Shown here: one piece after another, positions 18,456-25,785 of the stretch
Position numbering within the stretch: position 1 is the first letter of the stretch
Layout: each line of letters opens with the position of its first letter
NCBI GenBank assembly: GCA_003153475.1
Contig: PLYT01000093.1
Span: forward strand, 21,808-85,807
Reading direction: 5' to 3'
Length of the DNA stretch: 64,000 bases
Source of the DNA: Betaproteobacteria bacterium
GTDB taxonomy: Bacteria > Pseudomonadota > Gammaproteobacteria > Burkholderiales > Casimicrobiaceae
The notes under the pieces: model-generated
Database searches by the model: none
Seen by the model: the letters and a program-made list of their open reading frames with translations, nothing else
What the model was told of the DNA's origin: nothing
Made by a program: the position numbers and the translations under genes

Positions 18456-18536
18456 TCGACTCCAGGGGCTGGTCAACTTGACGACCAAGGCCGGTCCGTC
18501 GAGAATGAAACGCCGCAGATTTTCAGGGGGAAAACA

Positions 18537-18707
18537 ATGAGATTATTCGCGGGTGCCGTCGCACTGCTGTTCACGTTGCCGGCGTTTGCCGGCGGCAACG
18601 GGGCCATATTCTTCCAGGTCCCGACGCTCGATGAATTCGGGCTGGTCGGTTTGATCGCCCTGGTCGGTATTGCCGCCGGCCTGGTCGTACGTCGCCGCAA
18701 AAAGTAG
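18537..18707 (+). CDS. 56-aa signal peptide + IPTL-CTERM-like mini protein, copy 1
   Basis: A 56-residue protein starting at ATG 18537 behind AGGGGG. Residues 1-18 are a signal peptide ending PAFA; then about nine residues (GGNGAIFFQ); then VPTLDEFGL, a hydrophobic helix and a terminal RRRKK. VPTLxEFG plus helix plus basic tail follows the IPTLxxWG-CTERM pattern recognised by exosortase H, with Phe for Trp. Almost nothing remains between the two signals, so processing would leave a very short peptide or a small membrane peptide. Copy 2 follows 61 nt downstream with the same length. No exosortase gene is in the window. Confidence 0.82.
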   Translation: MRLFAGAVALLFTLPAFAGGNGAIFFQVPTLDEFGLVGLIALVGIAAGLVVRRRKK

Positions 18708-18768
18708 TCGTCATTTCACCCGACGCGGGCCGCGGCATCGGGCCGCCGCGTTGATCGAGGGAGAGAAC

Positions 18769-18939
18769 ATGAAAGTCTTCGCGACTGCTGCTGGGCTGCT
18801 GTGCTCACTGCCGGCATTTGCCGGTGTCAACTCGGCCATTTTTTTCCAGGTGCCGACGCTCGACGAATTCGGGCTGATCGGCTTGGTCGTCGCCGTGGGC
18901 GTCGCTGCCGGCTTGGTCATCCGCCGCAAGAAAAAGTAG
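18769..18939 (+). CDS. 56-aa signal peptide + IPTL-CTERM-like mini protein, copy 2
   Basis: A 56-residue paralogue of the preceding gene; ATG 18769 follows GAGGGAGAGAAC. The signal peptide ends PAFA, the short mature part is GVNSAIFFQ, and the tail is VPTLDEFGL, helix, RRKKK. The stretch AIFFQVPTLDEFG is identical in both copies, while the signal peptide and helix have drifted, so the middle is under selection. It is followed 52 nt later by a membrane hydroxylase gene on the same strand. Confidence 0.82.
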   Translation: MKVFATAAGLLCSLPAFAGVNSAIFFQVPTLDEFGLIGLVVAVGVAAGLVIRRKKK

Positions 18940-18991
18940 CGTCAGGAGCGCAGCTGCACGGCGAGCGTGCTCGCGTGCGGCTCGGACCACG

Positions 18992-19801
18992 ATGGCGATG
19001 AACGACATGTTGTCGCTGCTTCGAGTCGCCTATTACGGGCTGATGGCGGGCACATTTGCTTTCCTGCTGCTGTGGGAGGACGGTGCGCCATTGGTGGCAG
19101 GCATGCCCTCGCGGCGGCGCCACGTTCTACGCAACCTTGCCATGTTCGTGTGCGTGGTCGCGGTCGCGGACGGCCTGGTCGGCGGATGGCTGCTGGACAT
19201 TCCGTCGCGGCTGACAATCACGCCGCCGGGCTTGTTAACCCCGTTGCCGCTAGCCATCCAGCTGATCGTCGCGTTTGTCGTGATGGACCTGTCCACCTAC
19301 GCGTTTCATCGGCTGCTTCACGCGCAGCGCTGGCTCTGGCTGATGCACTCGGTGCACCACTCCGACGCGTACCTCGACGTCAGCAGCAGTATTCGCCATC
19401 ATCCGGTCGAAGTGGCGCTGGATGTCGCCCTGAAGCTGGTGCTGTACCTGTTACTGGGACTGCCGCTTTGGATGGAGGCGGCGCGCACGTTGCTGATCAA
19501 TCCGCTGAGCATGGCGCAGCACGCCAACATCGCCTATCCGCCCTGGATCGAGCGTCCGCTGCGCTGGCTGCTGGTCACTCCGCAGATGCATCGGGTCCAC
19601 CACATCCCCAACGAGGCGGAGACCAATTCCAACTTCGGACAATGCTTCTCCTTCTGGGACCGGATGTTCGGCACCTACCGCGCAGCGGATCCGGCGCTCC
19701 CGCCCCGCTTCGGCCTGGCTAACCTCGGCGGGGAGACATTTCAGTCGATCGCCGGCATGCTCCTGACCCCCGTCCGGGCGTGGCGGCTGCGCACGCTGTA
19801 G
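18992..19801 (+). CDS. sterol desaturase / fatty acid hydroxylase family membrane protein
   Basis: A 269-residue integral membrane protein with the histidine clusters of the diiron fatty-acid-hydroxylase family: HRLLH, HSVHH and HRVHH (the last near residue 207), a QHANI segment between them, and a following FSFWDRMFGTY block. About four TM helices precede and separate the clusters. Members hydroxylate or desaturate lipid or sterol-like substrates using O2. The gene follows the two mini sorting-tail genes on the same strand and precedes paralogue B, so a joint envelope role is possible. The start is ATG 18992. Confidence 0.9.
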   Translation: MAMNDMLSLLRVAYYGLMAGTFAFLLLWEDGAPLVAGMPSRRRHVLRNLAMFVCVVAVADGLVGGWLLDIPSRLTITPPGLLTPLPLAIQLIVAFVVMDLSTYAFHRLLHAQRWLWLMHSVHHSDAYLDVSSSIRHHPVEVALDVALKLVLYLLLGLPLWMEAARTLLINPLSMAQHANIAYPPWIERPLRWLLVTPQMHRVHHIPNEAETNSNFGQCFSFWDRMFGTYRAADPALPPRFGLANLGGETFQSIAGMLLTPVRAWRLRTL

Positions 19802-19945
19802 CCATTGCCGGCGTCATGGCCGGCCTCATGCCCGACGCCGCGGCCGGAATGGCGCCCGGTGGCGACAAGCGCCCATTATGACGATATCATAGCGACCGTG
19901 CCGGGCCCCAAACTCCCGGTCCGAGAGTCCGACCCAGGGGAGCCG

Positions 19946-20773
19946 ATGAGTTGCCAGATCTGCGGACGGCGCAGCGCGCCGGGGTCCAAGCTTTGCGCCG
20001 ACTGTCGTGCCGCGCGCAAGCGCGCCTTCGATGCAACGATCACTCAACCGCTGATGGCGATGGCCGGCGCGGGCACGGTCTCGCGCACGTTGGCGCGGCT
20101 GCGCCGGGCGGAGGCCTCGCCAGAAGCCAAGGCTCGGCGGGGCGCCCGCAAAGCCAAGGCCGCCGCGGAAAGCGCAGCCCCGCCGGTGGTCGCGCCGACG
20201 GCTGCTCGGAAATCGGCCGGCTCGCGGTCCTTGCTGTGGATTTTATTGTCGATCGGCGTCGCGTTCGCGGGGATCGCGGGCTGGTATCTGCCGAGTCGCG
20301 CGCCCGCCACGCCCGAGGCCGATCGGGACTCGTTCGCGACGCCCTCGGCGCCCCCCCAAGCCGGCGCCGACGTCGAATCGCCACGCGCCACGCCCGTCGA
20401 GACGGCCCCGCCGGCGGCGACGCTGCCGCCGCTCCCCACGATCGTCGAGCGCGAGCTCGTTCCCTATGCGCCTCCAGCCGGCAGGCCGGCGACGCCCAAG
20501 CGCGGCGCCGTGGCGGCGAAGGCAGCGCCGCCGCCCGAACCGCCGGCCGAAGTCGAAGTCGTTCGCGTGCCGACCCCGGCGCCCGCGCCGCCCGTGCCGC
20601 AGCCGGTGCCGCGAGTCGATCCCTGGCAGCAGATGAACGAAGCGATCGGCCGTTGCCCTGACGGATTCCTGGGCCGCGTCGTCTGCGAGCAGCGGGTTCG
20701 CCTGCAGTATTGCGAAGGACATTGGGGACAGGTGCCGCAATGCCCCGGGGGCCCGAGCGCCGAGCACGATTGA
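19946..20773 (+). CDS. zinc-ribbon / TM / terminal four-Cys domain protein, paralogue B
   Basis: A 275-residue protein with the same layout as the gene at 17571: ribbon Cys at 3, 6, 17 and 20 (same positions), TM helix at about 94-115, Pro-rich periplasmic linker, and a terminal domain with WQQMNEAIGRC, VCEQRVRLQYC and EGHWGQVPQCPG. ATG 19946 follows AGGGGAG and is chosen over a long open frame from 19805. The linkers are unrelated in sequence, while the ribbon and terminal domain are conserved, marking these as the working parts. A small inverted repeat (TATGA / TCATA, 19877-19891) lies upstream. Confidence 0.82.
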   Translation: MSCQICGRRSAPGSKLCADCRAARKRAFDATITQPLMAMAGAGTVSRTLARLRRAEASPEAKARRGARKAKAAAESAAPPVVAPTAARKSAGSRSLLWILLSIGVAFAGIAGWYLPSRAPATPEADRDSFATPSAPPQAGADVESPRATPVETAPPAATLPPLPTIVERELVPYAPPAGRPATPKRGAVAAKAAPPPEPPAEVEVVRVPTPAPAPPVPQPVPRVDPWQQMNEAIGRCPDGFLGRVVCEQRVRLQYCEGHWGQVPQCPGGPSAEHD

Positions 20774-20808
20774 TGCGCGCGGCGGGGCGCGGCGAGTCGT
20801 GCCGCGCG

Positions 20809-21567
20809 CTAGCCCCGGCCCACAAAGGGCATCTTGGTCGCCATGATCGTCATGAACTGAACGTTGGCGTCCAACGGCAAGCTCGCCATGTAGGCGACGG
20901 CGCTCGCCACGTGCGCAACATCCATCAGTGGTTCGACGGCGACCTGGCCATTGGCCTGCGGCACACCCTTGGCCATCCGTGCCGCCAGGTCGGTGGCCGC
21001 ATTGCCGATGTCGATCTGGCTGCAGGCGATGTCGTATTTTCTGCCGTCGAGCGAGCCCGACTTGGTCAGCCCCGTAATCGCGTGCTTGGTCGCCGTGTAC
21101 GGTGCCGAGTTGGGGCGCGGCGCATGCGCCGAAATCGAGCCGTTGTTGATGATCCGTCCGCCGCGGGGATCTTGGCTTTTCATCATCCGGAACGCTTCCT
21201 GCATGCACAGGAAAACGCCGGTGAGATTGATGTCAACGACGGTCTTCCACTGCTCGACGCTCAAGTCCTCGAGGTTGATGCCTGGCGCGCCGACGCCGGC
21301 ATTGTTGAACAGAAGATCGAGACGGCCGTGCGTGTCCTTGACCTTGGCGAACAGCGCCCGGACCGACGCCGGGTCGCTGACGTCGGTCGGCACGGCCAGC
21401 GCCCGACTTGCCGTGCTGCCGGCAGCGCTCACCGTCTGGTCGAGCGCGTCGGCGCGGCGACCGGCGAGCGCCACGGAATAGCCGTCTTTCAGCAGCGCAA
21501 GCGCCACGGCGCGGCCGATGCCGCTGCCGGCGCCGGTAACGATCGCGGTTCTGGTGGACGAGGTCAT
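20809..21567 (-). CDS. short-chain dehydrogenase/reductase
   Basis: A 252-residue classical SDR with the cofactor motif TGAGSGIG (about 11-18), NNAGV, active-site Ser in NGSISA and YTATK. It reduces or oxidises an unknown alcohol/ketone with NAD(P). ATG 21567 has AGGAG in front. It is the third gene of a minus-strand run nitrilase - cytidine deaminase - SDR with gaps of 12 and 37 nt, so all three are probably one transcript. Confidence 0.93.
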   Translation of the reverse strand: MTSSTRTAIVTGAGSGIGRAVALALLKDGYSVALAGRRADALDQTVSAAGSTASRALAVPTDVSDPASVRALFAKVKDTHGRLDLLFNNAGVGAPGINLEDLSVEQWKTVVDINLTGVFLCMQEAFRMMKSQDPRGGRIINNGSISAHAPRPNSAPYTATKHAITGLTKSGSLDGRKYDIACSQIDIGNAATDLAARMAKGVPQANGQVAVEPLMDVAHVASAVAYMASLPLDANVQFMTIMATKMPFVGRG

Positions 21568-21604
21568 CGCAGGTCTCCTGTGGCGTGTTCGATGGTTGAA
21601 AGCG

Positions 21605-22042
21605 TTAGAGATGAGCCGGCCCGAACGCTTCGGGCAACAGCTCGGCAAGATGGTAGCGGCGGTCGGCGGCGCTGTCGTCGCTGCAGCAGACGATAAGCGC
21701 ATCGGCGCCGAACTCGGAGAGCACCTGGCGGCAGGCGCCGCACGGCGGCGTTGCCCCGCGGGTCGGCGTGTATACGACGACCGCGTCGATCCGGCGCGCG
21801 CCGTCGGCGACGGCGCGGAAAATCGCATTGCGCTCGGCGCAGATCGACAGGCCGAACGATGCGTTCTCGACATTGGCGCCGGTGTGGATCCGGCCGTCTG
21901 CAGAAAGCACCGCGGCCCCGACGCCGAAGCGCGAATACGGCGCATAGGCGTGGCGCGCGGCCTCGATCGCGCCTTGCTTCATCGCCGCGAGCGTTGCCGG
22001 TGGGATCTCTCGCGCCGCAGCGCGCTCTTGACGGCGAGCCAT
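21605..22042 (-). CDS. cdd: cytidine deaminase
   Basis: A 145-residue deaminase converting cytidine or deoxycytidine to the uridine form. The substrate site [10 protein letters not shown], the catalytic C-A-E (SICAERNAI) and PPCGACRQ zinc ligands are all present, as in tetrameric CDAs. It follows the nitrilase gene by 12 nt and precedes the SDR gene. The company suggests pyrimidine or nitrogen scavenging. Confidence 0.95.
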   Translation of the reverse strand: MARRQERAAAREIPPATLAAMKQGAIEAARHAYAPYSRFGVGAAVLSADGRIHTGANVENASFGLSICAERNAIFRAVADGARRIDAVVVYTPTRGATPPCGACRQVLSEFGADALIVCCSDDSAADRRYHLAELLPEAFGPAHL

Positions 22043-22054
22043 CGGAAGTTGCCT

Positions 22055-22990
22055 TTAGTCGAAGCTGACCGGCGACTGGCGTTGCCGGTTGACGTGCAGG
22101 CGGAAGACATCCGGACGCGCGTAGTGGCCGGCGACGTCGATGCGGCGCCGCGCGGCGGCAACCGCGTCGAGATCGATGTCGGCGTACAGGATTCCGGCTT
22201 CCCGGCGCAAGGGTCCGGCGACGATTTCCCCCCCGGGCGCAACGACGACCGAGTCGCCGTCCTGGATCCACTCGTCGGCATCCGGGTAGAGCCGCGCCTT
22301 GCAGGGAAAATCGGCGGGCAGGTCGCGCGCATTGAGCAGCGTTCCGCTGCCGACGACCCAGCAGCAGCCTTCGCGTGCGATATGCTGCATCGTGCCGATC
22401 CAGCCATCGCCGCTGTCGTAGGTCGGCGCGATGTAGACCTCGACTCCCTGCGCGTACAGCGCATAACGCGCGAGCGGCATGTAGCTCTCCCAGCAAAGCA
22501 GCGTCCCGACGCGACCCGAGGGCGTGTCGACGACGTTGAGTGTCGAACCGTCGCCGAAGCCCCAGACCATCCGCTCCGGATTGGTCGGCATCAACTTGCG
22601 GTGCTTGTTGAGCAGACTGCCGTCGGGGCCGATGACGACGACCGTGTTGTAGATCGTGCCGCGGCTTCCGTCCTCGTCACGCTCGGTCATGCCGCAGACG
22701 ATCGTCACTTGATGCTCGCGCGCGGCGGCGCACAGCGGGGTGAGATCGCCGCGCCCGATGCTCACTGCGTTGTCGACGAGTCGCGCATGCAGCTTCGCCG
22801 TGAGGCCGCCGTCGGGACCGGGACGAAGGCGCCAGATCCACGCCGGATAGCAGGGCACGAACGACTCGGGCAGGACGATCAACGCCGCACCGGCTGCCGC
22901 CGCGGTGTCGACCCATCGCACCGCTTCGCGCAAGCTTGCGGCGCGATCGAGCACGACGGGAGCCTGCTGGATGATCGCGAGCTTGGGCAT
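22055..22990 (-). CDS. nitrilase (carbon-nitrogen hydrolase)
   Basis: A 311-residue CN-hydrolase with the catalytic set E42 (LPESFVP), K132 (KHRKLMPT) and C166 (LLCWESYMP). The CWE(S/N)YMP context and PTNPERMVWGFGDGS are typical of true nitrilases rather than amidases or beta-ureidopropionases. It hydrolyses nitriles to acids and ammonia. The start is ATG 22990 with AAGGA upstream. It heads the operon with cdd and the SDR gene. Confidence 0.93.
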   Translation of the reverse strand: MPKLAIIQQAPVVLDRAASLREAVRWVDTAAAAGAALIVLPESFVPCYPAWIWRLRPGPDGGLTAKLHARLVDNAVSIGRGDLTPLCAAAREHQVTIVCGMTERDEDGSRGTIYNTVVVIGPDGSLLNKHRKLMPTNPERMVWGFGDGSTLNVVDTPSGRVGTLLCWESYMPLARYALYAQGVEVYIAPTYDSGDGWIGTMQHIAREGCCWVVGSGTLLNARDLPADFPCKARLYPDADEWIQDGDSVVVAPGGEIVAGPLRREAGILYADIDLDAVAAARRRIDVAGHYARPDVFRLHVNRQRQSPVSFD

Positions 22991-23272
22991 CGGAGGGTCC
23001 TTGCCGGAAGCGTGAGATGCTTTGGACGAATGCGGCGGGCGTCGGAGTGGCTCGTCGTTTCCCGTCGAGCCGCTGAAGCCGTCGCATCGCGTCGTCGCCA
23101 TCAGTTTAGCATTGCCCGCAACGGTGCCGTTCCGTGCGACGCGACCCGGAACTTCCGATCCGACGACGGCTCGAATCTCTGGTTCCTGCTACCCTTGCCG
23201 CGGCGGTCGACGGTTTGCGCAGCCCATCCCGTGATGCCGCAGGCGCTCGTTTCGACCACGGATTGATCACCG

Positions 23273-24835
23273 ATGGCAATGGCAAGCGTACCGACACCCG
23301 AACGCGCTGACGCTCGCGCGCCGGCGCTGACGTCCCGACAGGCCTTCCTGCGCGTCTTTCCGGGCGTGATGGTCGCGATGTTCCTCGCAGCCGCCGACCA
23401 GACGATACTGGCCAGCGCGTTGCCGGCGATCGCGAGCTCGCTTCACGGCTTTGCCGACATCTCCTGGGTGGTCGTCTCGTACCTGCTGGCGGCGACGATC
23501 GCGGCGCCGCTGTACGGACATCTCGGCGACCGCTTCGGCCGCAGGCGGATGCTGCTCGGCGCGCTGGCGATTTTTTCAGCGGCTTCGCTCGCGTGCGCGT
23601 TCGCGCCGACCTTGTTCATGCTGATTGTCGCGCGGGCAGCGCAGGGTCTGGGCGGAGGCGGCCTGATGACGTTGGCGCAGGCGTTGATCGGCGAGCATGT
23701 CTCGCCCCGCGAGCGGGGCCGGTTTTCGGGCTATTTCGCCACCGTCTTTGTGCTGGCGAGCACGTCGGGACCGGTGCTCGGCGCCTATCTTACCGAGCAT
23801 CTGAGCTGGCGCGCGATCTTCGCGATAAACATACCGCTCGGCGTCGTCGCCGCGTTGCTCGCCCGTCGCATCCCCGACGTGACTCTGCCGCGCGAAGGAC
23901 GTTTCCGGCCGGACATCATCGGCGCGATGCTCTTCGTGCTGGCTACGCTTTCGCTCCTGTTTGCGCTCTCGTCCGGAGGCCACCGCTATGCGTGGGCGTC
24001 GTGGCAGATATTGACGCTGGCGTGTGTCGCCGCGGCCGGATTTGCACTGTTGCTGCGGTGGGAGCGCCGTGCCGCCGATCCGGTGCTTCCGCTGCGGCTG
24101 CTGGGTACACGCGCGATCGCGCGCTCCGATGCCGTCGTCGTGTGCTTCGGCGCGACCTTGTTCTCGACGATCCTGTTCCTGCCGCTGTACCTGCAGCTCG
24201 GTCGTGGTTTCGCCATCGGGCAATCGGGTTTGTTGCTGCTGCCGATCACCCTGGCGATGGTCGTCTCGTCAGCCATCACCGGCAGGCTGGTCACGCGCAC
24301 CGGCAGCGTAACGATATTTCCGCAGCTCGGGATGAGCATCGCCACGCTGGCATTCATCGCTCTCGCGGCAGCGGTCGGCTCCGCGCCGACGTTTGCGATC
24401 ATGGGATTGACCAGTGTCGTCGGCATCGGCATCGGCATGGTCATGCCACCGACGCAGGTCACCGTGCAACTCGCGGCGGGACCCGCGTCGCTCGGCGCAG
24501 CGACGGCATCGATCGCGCTGTCGCGGACGATCGGCGGCGCGGCCGGTGTCGCGTTGATCGGCGCAGTGCTGATCGGCGCGCTGGGCGTTGCCGGCGATTC
24601 GCTGCCGGCGCTGTTGGCGCGCGTGCTCGAAGCGGGACCGGACGCTGTCGCGCAGATGTCGCAGGCCGAGCGCGCAACGATGGGAGCCCGGTTCGATCAT
24701 GCCTATCGCATCGTCTTTGGCCTGCTGGCCGGCGTGACGGTAGTCGGCGCGGTGCTGGCGCGCACCATTCCGCGTCCCGACTGGTCTATGCCTATTCAAT
24801 CGACCGAGCGCGCGGCCAATGACGGCCCGCGCTGA
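23273..24835 (+). CDS. MFS drug exporter, DHA2 (14-TM, EmrB/QacA) type
   Basis: A 520-residue transporter with 14 predicted TM helices. Motif A GHLGDRFGRRRML follows helix 2 and motif C ASTSGPVLGAYL lies in helix 5, both marking proton-coupled antiporters. The early AAADQTILASALPAI is the DHA2 family's helix-1 signature (D in the membrane). No EmrA-type membrane fusion partner or TetR/MarR regulator is adjacent. It is divergent from the nitrilase operon, with 282 nt between. Confidence 0.93.
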   Translation: MAMASVPTPERADARAPALTSRQAFLRVFPGVMVAMFLAAADQTILASALPAIASSLHGFADISWVVVSYLLAATIAAPLYGHLGDRFGRRRMLLGALAIFSAASLACAFAPTLFMLIVARAAQGLGGGGLMTLAQALIGEHVSPRERGRFSGYFATVFVLASTSGPVLGAYLTEHLSWRAIFAINIPLGVVAALLARRIPDVTLPREGRFRPDIIGAMLFVLATLSLLFALSSGGHRYAWASWQILTLACVAAAGFALLLRWERRAADPVLPLRLLGTRAIARSDAVVVCFGATLFSTILFLPLYLQLGRGFAIGQSGLLLLPITLAMVVSSAITGRLVTRTGSVTIFPQLGMSIATLAFIALAAAVGSAPTFAIMGLTSVVGIGIGMVMPPTQVTVQLAAGPASLGAATASIALSRTIGGAAGVALIGAVLIGALGVAGDSLPALLARVLEAGPDAVAQMSQAERATMGARFDHAYRIVFGLLAGVTVVGAVLARTIPRPDWSMPIQSTERAANDGPR

Positions 24836-24871
24836 CCGCCCTGGCGCCGATCGCTGTGCTGCAGGCGCGCA

Positions 24872-24900
24872 TTGACAATGCCTGTGCCTCGGAATAAAAA
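24872..24900 (+). promoter_or_regulatory. sigma-70-like promoter for the dodecin gene
   Basis: A perfect -35 box TTGACA at 24872-24877 is followed after 17 bp by TAAAAA at 24895-24900, a 4-of-6 match to the -10 box. Transcription would begin near 24907, 29 nt before the chosen ATG and after the alternative ATG at 24903, which is therefore excluded. Confidence 0.6.
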
Positions 24901-24935
24901 GAATGGCGATCAACGAGGTCGACCAGGAGGAAAGC

Positions 24936-25187
24936 ATGGCGAAGGCAAAAGCAAAGGCAAAAAACAAGAAACCCGCGACGGGCGAGAGCGTCTACCGGAT
25001 CACCGAGCTGGTCGGCACAAGTCAGGTTTCATGGGAGGACGCGGCCCGGCGGGCGGTCGAAACGGCGGCGGGCTCGCTGCGCGATTTGCGCATCGCCGAC
25101 GTCGTCAAGCTCGATATGAAGGTCCAGAACGGCAAGGTCGCGGCGTATCGCGCCCGTGTCGCGCTGTCGTTCAAGTACGAGGCCTGA
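24936..25187 (+). CDS. dodecin family flavin-binding protein
   Basis: An 83-residue dodecin with an extra Lys/Ala-rich N-terminal tail of about 15 residues. The core runs VYRITELVGTS, SWEDAARRAV (flavin-stacking Trp is W33) and VVKLDMKV, ending SFKYEA. Dodecins assemble as hollow dodecamers that store and buffer flavins. ATG 24936 is preceded by AGGAGG. The basic tail is unusual; in other dodecins the N-terminus is nearly absent. Confidence 0.93.
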   Translation: MAKAKAKAKNKKPATGESVYRITELVGTSQVSWEDAARRAVETAAGSLRDLRIADVVKLDMKVQNGKVAAYRARVALSFKYEA

Positions 25188-25257
25188 AGGCTGCTTGGGG
25201 CTGCGACAGCCTATGGCCGCCGCGCATTGCGGTCGCCCACGCGCTGAACGGTTGTCG

Positions 25258-25689
25258 CTAATACGCCGGCGTCGAGCCGGCGCGCGACGAGCTCACCTCG
25301 GCGGGCGCCGCCGAGGGGACGCCGGTACCGCTGGTGCCTACGCCGCCTGCCGCTGCCCCGCCCGGCGTCACTCTGCCGCCGCTGCGGCCGAGATAGGGCC
25401 GCATGCCCGCGACAATATCTTCGACGCTCGATGTGCCCGAGCCGGCTGCCGTCGGCGCGACCTGAAGACAGCGGTCGGTGTCGATCACCATCAGATATTC
25501 GCCGCGCTGACGCATCGCCGCACGGGCCCTGGAGCCGCCGTCGCTCAAATCGAGCGGCGGTGTCGTATCGCGATAAATCACCTGGTCGTTTCGATCGAAC
25601 ACGATATTGCAAACCATCGACTCGGCCGGAAGAGAGGCGGCGCCGACGACCAGGCCGAGAGCAGCCGCTAGAAACGGAATCTTGTGCAC
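25258..25689 (-). CDS. small secreted protein of unknown function
   Basis: A 143-residue exported protein: signal peptide MHKIPFLAAALGLVVGAAS, a short domain with VCNIVFDRNDQVIYRDTTPP and DTDRCLQV (two Cys, perhaps paired), then a Gly/Ala/Ser-rich disordered C-terminus. GTG 25689 is preferred because AAGGA lies just before it; an ATG at 25716 would add nine residues. The DRNDQVIYRD strand resembles DUF4124-like periplasmic proteins, but the match is weak. Confidence 0.7.
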   Translation of the reverse strand: MHKIPFLAAALGLVVGAASLPAESMVCNIVFDRNDQVIYRDTTPPLDLSDGGSRARAAMRQRGEYLMVIDTDRCLQVAPTAAGSGTSSVEDIVAGMRPYLGRSGGRVTPGGAAAGGVGTSGTGVPSAAPAEVSSSRAGSTPAY

Positions 25690-25785
25690 GGTAATCCTTA
25701 AGGCAACCGAAGGCATGCATCGTATGCCTGCAGAACATGCGATGCAACCTTCATGCGAACCCGAGCGACATCACAGGAGAATGGC

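Noticed and set aside
24903..24935. Upstream ATG extending dodecin by 11 residues
   Set aside because: It lies before the expected transcription start and has no ribosome site, whereas ATG 24936 has AGGAGG.
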